From Isoetes taiwanensis (lineage: Eukaryota > Streptophyta > Lycopodiopsida > Isoetales > Isoetaceae): a stretch of 64,000 nucleotides of DNA. Every line of letters starts with the position of its first letter. Positions within the stretch are counted from its first letter, which is position 1. The translations under genes were made by a program, and so were the position numbers. The notes under the pieces were generated by a model that worked only from the letters and a program-made list of their open reading frames with translations, did no database searches and had not been told where the DNA came from. Positions 22,763-32,631 of this stretch are shown piece after piece. The stretch is from contig JAJEKV010000006.1 in NCBI GenBank assembly GCA_021234155.1, forward strand, positions 10,197,003 through 10,261,002, given 5' to 3'.

Positions 22763-23010
22763 TGTTGACCAATATGGTGTACGTGGTGACCTGGAACGGG
22801 CACATGCATGCACATGCGGTTACTTAAGCGGTTCCTTCAATCTCTCCTACCTTTGTGGAGAAATCTCATTTGCTTTATTGTTCTATTTAAACCCACTCTT
22901 ATGATACATTTGATCATCTGAGAGGCTTTCATTGTTGTATTTGAGTTCACTCATTTTCTATCAATGCATGAGTTGATTTCCTCCTTTTTGTGTTAGTCCT
23001 GGGGTTTACA
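22763..23010 (+). repeat. 3' LTR of copia 2
   Basis: It runs TGTTGACC to GTTTACA. It is preceded by a purine-rich tract and followed by the AACTT duplication. TTTAAACCCACTC near 22887 sits where a promoter-proximal AT box would be. Confidence 0.92.
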
Positions 23011-24172
23011 AACTTTCTTGCCACAAATCTGCCCTGCCATTGCTGCAAAGTCGCTTAAAATTCCTTTCAAGATAGCCAACAGCTAAACTGTAACTAAAAA
23101 TTTGAAGGCAAAGATTATTACAGTTGTAAAATTTAAGAAGACAGGTTCCTCTTTTCTTCCATTTAGCCAGCGAAATTTGATGCTCAGGCGATAGTTCTTG
23201 GTTGCTTTTGAAGGAGAGCAGGTCGTTTGGCAGAATAAATTCGTAAGCCTGCACACATTTCCTGCTTGCCGTGACATGGGCTTGTAAAGCTTGCTCGGTT
23301 CAAGGATGCAAGAAAGGAAGGAAATCTCCATGGCATTGTCTTTACTGTTCTGCTTTCTACCTTCCTCGATGGAGTTTCTAAGTACCATGGCCATTGCCAG
23401 AAACAAAATACCAAAAAGGGCACAGAAGAGACAAAACCTAGACAGTTATTTACGTGTGAAACTACCGGATTGTTGGCGGAGGAGCCTATGCATTGCCGAT
23501 GATGTAGCTCGACATAGTTTGCATTGCAGGATCACATCTTGTCACTACGAGGCCCCTGCCAGGCGTCAAGGCTGGACGCAACAGATCGTTCCAAGAAAGA
23601 GACGTGGCAAGGAAACATTAAAATCGATTACGGCGCAGAAAAATTTAAAGGCACAAAAATGGAAAATTCAAAACTGCATTATATATGTAGTGACAGTGGT
23701 GAAATTTAAAGTGGACAAACTAGAGAATCCAAATACTAAAAAGGACAAATAACTTGCATTCATGTGGCACCAAGGAAGCATTTGCCTCGGAAGGAAGCAA
23801 GCCCGAACTTATATAAACAATGCAATGCCAACTTGCTCAAAGCATACTATTAAACACAATTTTAGCCCTTTACTGCCCAAGAAGATTTACAATGCTATTT
23901 ATGTTGCTCTGAAGTATATCAGATATTAGAACCTTGAATAGGGCCATATGATAATGCACATGCAACTAGGAAACTGCAAAATGACATTGCATCAAGTCTT
24001 CAACACTGCTTAAAATATTAAGTTGAGTTTCACATGATGTGCATATACAAGGATTGCAAACCACAAATAACGCTATGCATAGCCATTTGGTCAAATAAAG
24101 GCATTATCAGATTGCCATACTCCATTGCTAGACTACCATACTTCATTGCTAGATTGCTATTGTTCCTGCTAA
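23011..24172. other. Right flank of copia 2 and following spacer
   Basis: The first bases continue the sequence broken by copia 2. Bases 23176-23224 form a 49-bp word that recurs at 57300-57348 with few mismatches. Open stretches such as 23291-23752 show no domain. No supported gene. Confidence 0.4.
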
Positions 24173-24341
24173 TGTTTTTGAAAGTTCAGAACTTATTGAA
24201 ATTGATGAATCCACTTGTTTGGGCCTCCATATCACAACAATATATTACTGTAAGAAATGTTTCTGAAAGTTCAGAACTCAATGAAATTGATGAATCCACT
24301 TGCCTCCAACCTCTACATCACAGCAGTATATTACTGTAAGA
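24173..24341. repeat. Two-copy tandem duplication, 85-bp unit
   Basis: The word GAAAGTTCAGAACT, then GAAATTGATGAATCCACTTG, then TATATTACTGTAAGAAATG occurs twice, starting near 24173 and 24258. The copies differ by small substitutions and indels. Just upstream (24098-24160) is a shorter repeat of a CATTGCTAGA word. Confidence 0.75.
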
Positions 24342-24825
24342 AATGTAACCATATCTAAATCCCACCATGCCGTATCTGTTGACAAATGTCAAGAGCTCAC
24401 TTACAGTGTGGACAATCAACATAAGCACATAGCATTGCATTCTAGAAGATTAATAAATGATGACATATAATATAAGCACATAGAATTGCATGCTAGAAGA
24501 TATATTCCAGTCTCAATCCTGGTGGAATCGCACTGTTTACAGCTTTGTCCTTTCCACCTTTCTAATCAACAAAGAGCTGCTCGTGACCCCGTGAATCTAA
24601 ACGATTGAAATCCCAGTCATTTATCCCAACAAGGGTTTTCTATCAGTTTCTTTCATCCCTTAGCCAAAATGAAAAACAATCATTACCTTATCTCATTTCC
24701 TGTCCGAAACTGTTTACCATACTGTTAGTGCTTCGGATTTGCACTAGAAATCTGTGCTACACAGTCTTGCAGCAGCGCAGAACCTGGATATGAACCTCAT
24801 AGGAACATCTGGAGAACTGAGTAAG
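24342..24825. other. Spacer with a short duplicated segment
   Basis: A segment around TATAAGCACATAGAATTGCATGC (24472) duplicates an earlier TAAGCACATAGCATTGCATTC (24422). No gene was recognised. Confidence 0.4.
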
Positions 24826-25253
24826 CCTAGCAATGACATAGCAATTCAAGTCCAATCCTATAAATGTTAGGACAATAATTGCCTTATAGCCCAGCAACAC
24901 ACGCCTAATAGCCAGCAATGACATAGCAATTTAAGTTCAATCTTATAGCCTAGCAATAACGTACAATTTGCCAAATAATGACATAGCGATTTAAGTCTGA
25001 TTCTATAAATGTCAGGACAACAACCACCCTATAACCCAGAAACAATATAGCATTTCAAGTCCAATCCTATGAATGTCAAGGACAGGACAACCACCGCCTA
25101 ATAGTCCAGTAGTGATATAGCAATTTAAGTTCAATCCTATAGCCTAGCAACGACATAGCAATTTAAGCCCAATCTCATAACCCAGCAACACCATAGCAAT
25201 TTAAGTCCAATCCTACAAATATCAGGACAACAACCACCTTATAGCCTAGCAAC
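24826..25253. repeat. Degenerate tandem array built on an AGCAATGACATAGCAATTTAAG unit
   Basis: About eight diverged copies of CATAGCAATTTAAGTCC-type sequence are interleaved with CCAATCCTATAAATGTCAGG and ACAACCACCTTATAGCC blocks. Unit length varies, roughly 35-75 bp, because internal blocks are skipped in some copies. It is not coding. It looks like an old satellite-like array or the variable internal part of a transposon. Confidence 0.75.
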
Positions 25254-26192
25254 TTTTTCTATTTAGAATAATGTTCAACATTTGTTTAAGCGTGACGTTC
25301 ATACAAGAGTTTTAAGAGATAAATACGTAGTCAACTTATGCCCAGCAACACACACTCTATGCACTCTTCCATTCGCGTAGTATTCTAAGGTTTATGCAGA
25401 CAACTTATCCCAGCAACGCTGGGCACCATTACTAGTATACAATAAATTTATTGTGGCAGAATAGCATCTATTTGGAATGTCCGGTTTTGTAATAAACAGT
25501 TAGTTGAAATTACTGTAATATTGCATCATTTTTATTTCGTGTAATTGTTCCTCTGTCTGTTCATGGCGGCGCCGCTTATTCTTCTTCCAGAAGCGTCCAC
25601 AACAGGGTTTTTTGGTTCGAGAAGTCCATCGCCATCGCCGTTTAGGGTTCCGCCATCGCCCTTAAAAGAGGAAGATTCATGTCTTTTTTTTTTGCTTACA
25701 AATACTTCATGGAAGCAAGGATCAACACGATTCGTCTGCGAAATTTACAGTGCAGGAACAAGAATCAACATCATTTATCTGCCTTTTGTTCTACCAGTTT
25801 TTTTCGGACGATAAGCTACAGAGATTAATGCGCTGCGAGGAGCTTGGGAACAATCCGTTGGGCCATTTTTCCAGCCATGTTTCCAATAGAACCAGTTAGA
25901 ATCAATGCATTTTGTGTTTTCTTTCCTAGCTCTTGCCCTGTTTCAAGTGCAGCAACTTTTATCTCTGTTCTACTTCAAGAAAAAGTTCATATAATACTCT
26001 GAATCTAAGCTTCCTCAACTGCGGTATGGGACTTTGCTCTAAGAGCTTCTACTGCTAGGCTTTGTGTTTTCTAGAGCCAACTCTGGCGATGGCAATAGAT
26101 TCGTTGCTCGCCATAGCCAATAGAGGAACCATACGTGGCAATAAGATACTGAAGTATACATGGCGACAAGGTAAGGTTATCCGTCTGGCCAA
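25254..26192. other. Spacer without a supported gene
   Basis: Near 25438-25460 TACAATAAATTTATTGTGGC weakly resembles the start of the dispersed hairpin repeat. The open frame from an ATG near 25563 (MAAPLILLPEAS) has no recognisable domain and is too weak to call. No RNA gene was recognised. Confidence 0.35.
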
Positions 26193-26352
26193 GGCTGATA
26201 ATTAAAAATGCGTGACCGAGGTTGTACGTCCGAGGCCAGATATTTGCACGTAAGGCCGAGGCCCGCTAGGGTCGAAGGCCAGGCCGAGGCCTTACGTGCA
26301 AATATCTGGCCGAGGACTTACAACCGAGGCCACGCATTTTTGGTTATCAGCC
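26193..26352. repeat. Large hairpin: 71-bp inverted repeat with an 18-bp loop
   Basis: Arms at 26193-26263 and 26282-26352 are reverse complements at about 90% by eye. They include GGCCAGATATTTGCACGTAAGG. GATAAC/GTTATC words flank it, with a GTTATCACT-TCTAGG-AGTGATAAC palindrome at about 26429-26453. The same words mark the ends of the hAT-like element at 10805-11991, so this may be a foldback relative. It would transcribe into a long perfect-stem RNA. Confidence 0.85.
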
Positions 26353-27900
26353 AAAGCAAAGATTGATAACCACCTTATTAGGCTGATAACGAATCATCTC
26401 CTAGTACTTATCTCCTACTAGTTATCACTTCTAGGAGTGATAACTTAATTATCGTACTTTCCCTTTACACTAGAGAGTCCGATAAGATACGTAATTTGAC
26501 TAAAGGTGAGGTTCCACTTAACCGACAGGTCCTCGCCTATTTCAGATCTTAGCCATTAGATCTGGAATGGTGATTAGCTGTAACAGGTGATACTCGGCCT
26601 GGTTATCAAGATAAACTATTTGCAGCCTAATTATCAAGATAAACCATTTGTGTATGCCACAAAGCATGAGGAAAAACTTGCCCTAAATTTTTTTTATTCT
26701 GTTTGTTCTTGGCGGCTGGATATGGCAGCCATGCAGCTGCCGACTTGAACCTTCCAGATGTAGGCTGTGCGTCAAAATCTCGCTTAAAACCCTACACCTC
26801 AGAATCTCGCTTAAAACTTTGCAAGGCAATGTAGCAGCGAGATTACTCCCCAAAATCGTGGCCCTAAATCTAATTTCTTGCCTAAGATCGTGGCCCTAAA
26901 TCTAATTTCTTGCTTAAAATGTATGAAGAATGCCGACGAATGCAACAGGAACATGACTGCTGGATTTTAAAAAACAAAAAAATATCCTCGGACCTGCCCG
27001 GTTAAAGGGGTCAAACCTTTGTGCTCGCCCATCACGGGCTCGCTCATTTATTTGTCGTAATGGGCTCTCACAGGGATTTAATCCCTTCATAGCGGAAAAG
27101 CAATTAATCTAAACTTTGCCATTAACGCTAGAACTTCCAACTCCCAGCCTAATATATTAATCCTAGCATTTTTAATACATTAATCCCAGCCTAATTCCAA
27201 ACCTAAATTGCCATAGTGGAATCTCATCCTAACTGTTTATTACGTAAGGGAGAGTTCCTTGTTTCGGAATATTTCGGAAATATTCCCCCCTCCAGAAATT
27301 CCCTCGGGGAAAGTTCCTTGTCTCGAAATATTTCCCGCCTCAAGAAATTCCCTCGTGGAATTTTGCCTCAGCTGGAACTTTCCCTAATACTTTACGCCAA
27401 GTCTGCAAACATTTGTTTTTCTCGTAACGTTTGCAATTGAAGGTTAAAGTATGTTTATAACATATGATTTTCAATGGTGGGGGGGGGTATTCATGTAGGA
27501 ATACGTAGAAAAAAGGGGGTTTTGAGGGTTTAATTGGTTTCAGTGCACCTTTCAAGATTGGTTTTTCGCATGGACGAATTTGGAAGGAGGGCATGTGACG
27601 CATGGTAGCTGGGGAGGAGCATTTTTGCCACTATGAATGGGGAGGAGCATTTCTGCCACTATGAAGCTACGAATAAGCATGGGGCGTTTCGGCATGGCGG
27701 TAGATGGTTGGTCGTCCTTTGCTTGAAGAGGGATGGGAATGTTGCTCTTTCGCCTTCCTCATCCCAGTCGACGTAATCAGGTGAGGGTTTTGTTGATGTG
27801 TTGCATCTTCGCAGTTGGCTTTGTTGTTATTATGAGGAAGGAGGCAAGGATTGCTACAAAGGCGAGGGCTTGTATCAAGATGCTTGCTACGGGCAGTGAT
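26353..27900. other. Spacer with short repeats
   Basis: It holds a 32-bp tandem duplication at 26852-26915 (ATCGTGGCCCTAAATCTAA twice) and an imperfect repeat of AAATATTTC-type and AAGAAATTCCCTCG-type words near 27250-27360. There is a poly-G run near 27479 and a duplicated GGGGAGGAGCATTT near 27613-27655. No gene was recognised until the HUH fragment. Confidence 0.4.
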
Positions 27901-28355
27901 CGGATGCTTGATGTTAGTGTAACCTAGGCCAATCTAGAGCAGATGCTCCAGATGCATGGTTTAGCAAGTTAGTTTGGTCTTTGGAGAATGAGACATTAGC
28001 TGGTGTTGTTGCTTCTGAGAGTGAAAGCAAGCTTGACCACTTACATTATCAAGCAATGTTTACGTTTAAACTGAAGACGCTTGCTAACACTAATGCTTCT
28101 CTTAAAAAATGCTTTGGATGGTCTGCTCAGAAGCCTACTAGTGTGATTCTTGTATGCAAAGCCTTGAAGAACACAAGGCTTCATCGTTTCAAGGGTATGG
28201 TTGGGTATTGTATAAAGGATGTGGGGAAGCTCCACTATCGGGTTCAGATGCATAAGATTTCGGAGCGCCAGATTGAGATGGGGAAGGACCTTTATTTGAT
28301 GTATGGTGTGGGAGATAATAGAAACCTGTTGGGTAGATGTGACGTTCCAGCATAA
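27901..28355 (+). pseudogene. HUH (rolling-circle Rep-like) endonuclease domain fragment
   Basis: From about 27983 a clean frame runs to the stop at 28353-28355. It contains DHLHYQ at 28035-28052, a histidine-hydrophobic-histidine (HUH) motif, and GYCIKD about 56 residues later, a YxxK-type motif as in rolling-circle Rep proteins. Just upstream, in a frame ended by a stop, MLDVSVT could be motif I. WFSKLVWSLENETLAG bridges to the HUH motif. Such domains nick and rejoin DNA in geminivirus-like Rep, Helitrons and the eukaryotic Replitron transposons. Which one this came from is not resolved. No helicase follows. It is likely a broken transposon gene or integrated Rep relic. Confidence 0.5.
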
Positions 28356-28550
28356 CATACGATCTGAATGCATATATTATACTGCCATGTCACACGTACA
28401 TGTCATCATGACAAGTACTTGAGAGCCGTAAAGGGTTGCACCTAGGGGGCAACCTCGCATGTTGCGCATGTATATTATACATATGCAATTAAAACCCCCT
28501 TGCCAAGTGGCAATACCCCATTTGGTCCCTTCTAACCTAACCCTAAAAGT

Positions 28551-28760
28551 TCGCATATAAGGAACCAAAGGAGAAACCCTAAACCTTTCTCCTTTCGCAT
28601 TTTGAGCTTCCCTGAGCCATTTCGGCTAAGACAAGTTGCCATTTCGCATTGCCAGCATCGCTGAACCGTCTTTGCATATTAGATTCATCAGGAACAACAG
28701 TCTTCAGCAAGAGCGAAGGCATGGACGCAATCTGGGGAGCTGGAGCTAGCCAAGGATCAG
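28551..28760 (+). promoter_or_regulatory. Possible promoter and short first coding exon
   Basis: GCATATAAGG near 28552 resembles a TATA box and is followed by AAACCCTAAACC. An ATG at 28721 opens MDAIWGAGASQGS up to a GTAACTTGCG donor at 28761. No matching downstream exon was recognised. This may be the start of a transposon or host gene whose remainder is unrecognised. Confidence 0.25.
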
Positions 28761-29870
28761 GTAACTTGCGATTCTGTTGTGCAAAGCCGCCTCTTAGCCC
28801 GCAATGAGTTAGGATAGTATGTTAGATCAGTCCTATCAGCCTTGTAGATCCTAAGATCAACAGCCGTAACGAAAGAACCTAATCTTGTATGTTTAGGTAA
28901 GATAGATTAGATCGTATTCAGTATTTCAGTTCTTTGATGTTGATGATATTCCATTCTATGCTCTTCTGTGTATGTGGGAAGGGGGTAGAGACCCTGAAAC
29001 CTGCAGTAGCAGATGATCCTAGGTAGCCTCATTAATTCCCAAATAATGCGGCCCGTGTACAAGAGCCCGCCTGGTTGTGGGTGGCGGGGCTAAGACCGGT
29101 GGAATAAGGGGGACTTGTCCCATCACTGACTGATCCCTCTAGTGTGTAAAGCCTACCGGGGATCTAAGCTGGCGGGGTTCAATTCCTCTAGCCCGAGCAT
29201 ATGTGTTATCTCTTCCTCTTATTTGTGCTACAGGACAGGCTCGACCTCTTCTTATTGTATGTGCTGCAGCACAATCCTGGTGGAGGCTATAAGGCTTCAG
29301 CAAGAAGCCACGGTTGTAGAAGGAGGTGTATTTGAGCAGGTCAACTGTATAATCCATTTGATTGATAAGGTGGCCTTGACTCTAAAATATAGTCACATAA
29401 GCGTCGATAGGGCCAAGATCCCATGCCTTAGCATATCACATGGAATATCCTTCCATCTACTGGCCAAGAATCCATAATACATGAGTTCCTCGATTAGCGT
29501 GAAATGGATCCATTGTATGGCTCTACCCAAGTGCTCGTCGAAGATTCGACATCCCTTTAGATTTCTTAAGATTCCATTTTGAAGCTAAAAGGGTGGGTTT
29601 GCCAAATTGGGATAGACTAGTTTGAGTGATCTGCACGATTAAGCATGATTTCATTAATTGGATAAAATAACGCAATTTTGAGAATTTTCAGCACACCTTA
29701 TTTGCTCAAGCACGAATACTTTCACCTAGTTCTCGAGCCCAACAAACATGAGGTAATTAACATACACATATATATATACAAATTATGTGTTATACTTGTA
29801 CGTGTACATGATACTTGTAGAAGCCCAATAATGGCCCTACATTCTACACCAATAATTCACATCAATAATT
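28761..29870. other. Spacer between the HUH fragment and the small tandem genes
   Basis: No supported gene. GGCGGGGTTCAATTCC near 29171 resembles a tRNA B box, but no full cloverleaf is visible. From about 29680 the sequence belongs to the first repeat unit of the small-gene array (TATATATATACAAATTATG, then TTATACTTGTACG). Confidence 0.35.
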
Positions 29871-29879
29871 TTCACTTCA

Positions 29880-29889
29880 CTATAAAAAC
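29880..29889 (+). promoter_or_regulatory. TATA box of small tandem gene A
   Basis: CTATAAAAAC lies 44 bp before the ATG. The same box and spacing recur before genes B and C, which supports real transcription units. Confidence 0.7.
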
Positions 29890-29923
29890 AGCTCAACTCG
29901 GGGGTAGAGATCATTCATCTCCC

Positions 29924-30124
29924 ATGGCTTCCTCGATGCCTCGTCCAGAGCACATCCGATCTTTCAAGTGCTACTTGAGGTACAACGATCTGAATGAATG
30001 CGCAAGAAATGGTGTTAATCTTGATCCATGGCTCCAATCTAAGGCTGATGGTCCTGCTAGTGCCTGCAGGAAGCTCACTCGTGTTAAAGTCCACATTCGC
30101 GGCTTCACGATCGGAGATCTATGA
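29924..30124 (+). CDS. Small protein A of a three-gene tandem array, 66 residues, family unknown
   Basis: The ATG at 29924 sits in CCCATGG and follows a TATA box by 44 bp. The frame is intact to TGA at 30122-30124. The protein shares with its two neighbours the pattern KC-x5-DL-x2-C-x6-LDP-[WY]-L-x2-KA. It has no signal peptide, no membrane segment, and an acidic and basic mix typical of a soluble intracellular protein. It has an extra basic C-terminal part (CRKLTRVKVHIRG). It is the most diverged of the three. I do not recognise the family. The retained pattern despite divergence suggests selection on the protein. Confidence 0.6.
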   Translation: MASSMPRPEHIRSFKCYLRYNDLNECARNGVNLDPWLQSKADGPASACRKLTRVKVHIRGFTIGDL

Positions 30125-30489
30125 GCTAAATAGCATCACGAGCTTTGATGTTGATGATGAGTGAATCAATGTTATCGAGTGATGACCTCTTGTATCTGTT
30201 TTATGATATAATAATGGTATGAGCACCTATAAACTATGTAAGGATGTAATAGCACAATGAATATTGTTTGATGTATCATACCGAAAGTGTAGTGTAGGGT
30301 TGTGCTCTTCGACTTCCACTATATCTGCAAGCTTTTCAATCACACTTGAATTACTAAAGCACAAACACTTCTACCATCATGAATCCACTAAACATATCCA
30401 TACGAAAGATGTATTACACTTGTATGTATACAACAGTCTTATACACGCGCAATAATTGGGGTAAAGTCCACCCCAATAATTCTACCTCA

Positions 30490-30499
30490 CTATAAAAAC
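30490..30499 (+). promoter_or_regulatory. TATA box of small tandem gene B
   Basis: CTATAAAAAC lies 44 bp before the ATG at 30534. Upstream, about 150 bp including CGAAAGATGTATTACACTTG is shared with the gene C promoter. Confidence 0.7.
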
Positions 30500-30533
30500 T
30501 TCTCACTTCGGGGCTAAAGTTCATTCATCTCCC

Positions 30534-30719
30534 ATGGATTTTTCGCCTTCATCAGTTCACCACATCGAGGCGATCAAGTGCTCAATGAGCCACTCTGATC
30601 TTGTTGGTTGCCTAGACAGGCATCTTCTTCTTGATCCCTACCTGCGAAGAAAAGCTTTGGGCGCTGAGATTTGCTGCCCTGCGTCCATTCGTGTGATGAT
30701 CGATCTGATTTGGCTATGA
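30534..30719 (+). CDS. Small protein B of the tandem array, 61 residues, family unknown
   Basis: The start is CCCATGGATT, as for gene C, and the stop is TGA at 30717-30719. It begins MDFSPSSVHHIEAIKC and carries DLVGCLDRHLLLDPYLRRKA. It is near identical to protein C over about 57 residues and shares the KC...DL..C...LDP(W/Y)L pattern with A. Only Cys residues 17, 27 and a late Cys-Cys pair are present, with no secretion signal. AATAATAAATAG about 100 bp after the stop is a candidate polyadenylation signal. Function unknown. Confidence 0.6.
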   Translation: MDFSPSSVHHIEAIKCSMSHSDLVGCLDRHLLLDPYLRRKALGAEICCPASIRVMIDLIWL

Positions 30720-31139
30720 GATATCAGGGATCACTACTACAGATCCTGAAGATGGCTGAATCGCCTGTTCAACATGTTATAGTGTAAGAGCTCTTGTGTT
30801 AAGATGAAAAATGCAAGACGTAATGAATAATAAATAGTCTATTGTAGTGATGTTATGGATAATAAATAGTATATTATGAAATGCTTTAATGTACCTGTAA
30901 GACTCAAGTTTCATCTCCATCCTCACATGCCTCTTTAGCAAGCAATTCCTGTAGCTGGATTCCTGTAGCAAGTAGTACGTAATTTCAACCACACCTGAAT
31001 TACTCAAGCACACGTTTTAAAAGCATACATATATCCATACGAAAGATGTATTATACTTGTATTTATACAACGGTCTTATACACGAGCAATAATGGCGCCG
31101 AAGTCTAACCCAATAATTCACCTCAATAATTCTACCTCA

Positions 31140-31149
31140 CTATAAAAGC
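31140..31149 (+). promoter_or_regulatory. TATA box of small tandem gene C
   Basis: CTATAAAAGC lies 44 bp before the ATG at 31184, in a promoter copy shared with gene B. Confidence 0.7.
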
Positions 31150-31183
31150 TTCTCACTTCGGGGCTAAAGTTCATTCCTCTCCC

Positions 31184-31363
31184 ATGGATTTTTTGCCTTC
31201 ATCAATTCACCAGATCGAGGCGATCAAGTGCTCAATGAGCCACTCTGATCTTGTTGGTTGCCTAGACAGGCATCTTCTTCTTGATCCCTACCTGCGAAGA
31301 AAAGCTTTGGGCGCTGAGATTCGTTGCCCTGCGTCAATTCGTGTAATGATCCATCTGATTTGA
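31184..31363 (+). CDS. Small protein C of the tandem array, 59 residues, family unknown
   Basis: The frame runs from ATG 31184 to TGA 31361-31363. It differs from protein B by a handful of substitutions. After the stop there is an 18-bp insertion relative to B, then the shared tail GATATCAGGGATCACTAC. The duplicated block ends near 31430, exactly where the DUF7869-type sequence on the other strand begins. The B-to-C unit is 650 bp and the A-to-B unit about 610 bp. Function unknown. Confidence 0.6.
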   Translation: MDFLPSSIHQIEAIKCSMSHSDLVGCLDRHLLLDPYLRRKALGAEIRCPASIRVMIHLI

Positions 31364-31429
31364 CTTCCTGAGCGAATGAGCTATGAGATATCAGGGATCA
31401 CTACTACAGATCCTGAAGATGAGTGAACC

Positions 31430-32626
31430 ACCTGTTTAGCTGGGTCGAATATTTCAACTGGGTTCTTGGGTCTACCCGAGAAAGGCCCAACGTAATGAGA
31501 TGCTTCAATGTGCTCATCCACAAACACTCTTTCGGGTTCTTCCAATGCACTTTGCCTGGTACTGGGCCAGAAATCTTGAATGACAGCTCTACCGGGCTGC
31601 ACGTCCCCAAGCACTTTTCGGCAAACAAGGTGGACCCAAGAGTCAATAACTTCATTCATATATGTGTTGGACCATGACTTATCGCCAGCTCTAGAAATAG
31701 CTGCCCGATTGCATCATGTACTTGGCAATAGAAGCTCTTAATGCACCTATATCTTTCAAGCTCCCATATGGTCTGCGGGACCTTAGGTGACCCTCTGGGA
31801 ATCATAGGTAAACCTTGGGCATCCTCCTTCCACATTCGATTCCCTTTTGGGAGCCACTCCCTATGCCCTGGCCTCATCTTGTAGAACATTAGTGGCCATC
31901 CATCCTTCATGCAAAACTTGAAGAGTAGAGGTTCCAAGTGACCACATAAACGGTCCTTCTTATCAGGGATAAAACCTTTCACGAATTCCTTCCAATCAGG
32001 AACCTCTGTCACAAGGTAAGGTGAAGGAGCCTTTGAACTACACTTGCTCAAGAGTTGCATAAGCTCGGAATAGTCAATGCATCTGATCTTCTCATTAGAG
32101 TAGAGTAGTTTCCAAATAGGGCATCTATGTCATCGTGGGTGTGTCCAACCATCATGAATCTGCACTTGATCAAAGACACCTAACCAAACCAAGTATGACA
32201 AGTAAGAGAAAAGATATCTATTCTTATTCGACCGAGCAATTATCTAGCTGCAAGTAAAGCCTCCTAGGCAACTTGTTCGCTACCATGGGGCCTTTGATAG
32301 GAGGCATAAAATCATTTCTCTTGCCATTCATCAATTTTGTCCTAAGGTTATCGTGTTTAAAATTCTTTTGCACCCAAGCCGCTATCTCGGACGATCTGTA
32401 TCTCTCAAATGGCCCCAATTATCCTCAGATTTATTCTCCAGTGTCTTCAAGGTATGATTCAAGGATCCCACATGAAAATTAGAATCATCAGGCCAGAGGT
32501 CCGGTGAGAAGTGGCCCAAGGCACCTATACCATGGCCGTGCATGAGAGCACTGTGTAATAAGCGATCTTCGGTCGTTCACCCCTCCATGAGACTTTGCTA
32601 GCTTCTCTAGGCGAGGGACCATGGTC
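31430..32626 (-). pseudogene. DUF7869-type protein gene, 3' part (downstream of the gypsy insertion)
   Basis: Reading leftward from the gypsy element: KTMVPRLEKLAKSH, then FMPPIKGPMVANKLPRRLYLQLDN with CSVENKNRYLFSYL, a frame change near 32150, then MVGHTHDDIDALFGNYS, then a long open stretch near 32060-31656 (YLVTEVPDWKEFVKGFIPDK). The order LQxDN, NKNR, GHTHDDID is the signature I know from DUF7869 proteins. Its conserved acids suggest a transposase-like or RNase H-like fold (inference). Another frame change near 31658 leads to an EHIEASHYVGPFSGRPKNP end. The first codons join the part at 43727 if one TTATT copy is removed. Confidence 0.65.
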
Positions 32627-32631
32627 TTATT

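Larger units (their letters stand above)
18389..23010 (+). mobile_element. Ty1/copia LTR retrotransposon 2, complete structure but degraded
   Basis: LTRs at 18389-18636 and 22763-23010 (248 bp each) begin TGTTGACC. About 12 differences were counted by eye, roughly 95% identity. The target duplication is AACTT, at 18384-18388 and 23011-23015. The primer-binding site TGGTATCAAAGCCC directly follows the left LTR, as for initiator Met tRNA. A purine-rich tract (AAGCAGGAG) precedes the right LTR. Coding order is gag, protease, integrase, RT, RNase H. At least five frame breaks or stops make it non-autonomous as read. Confidence 0.94.

Noticed and set aside
25545-25814. 89-codon plus-strand frame with a Pro/Ser-rich start
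   Set aside because: No domain, no splice continuation and no promoter evidence strong enough.
28377-28568. 63-codon minus-strand frame
   Set aside because: No recognisable domain and no context.
29150-29200. tRNA-like B box (GGTTCAATTCC)
   Set aside because: No acceptor, D or anticodon arms could be folded around it; at best a SINE-type relic.
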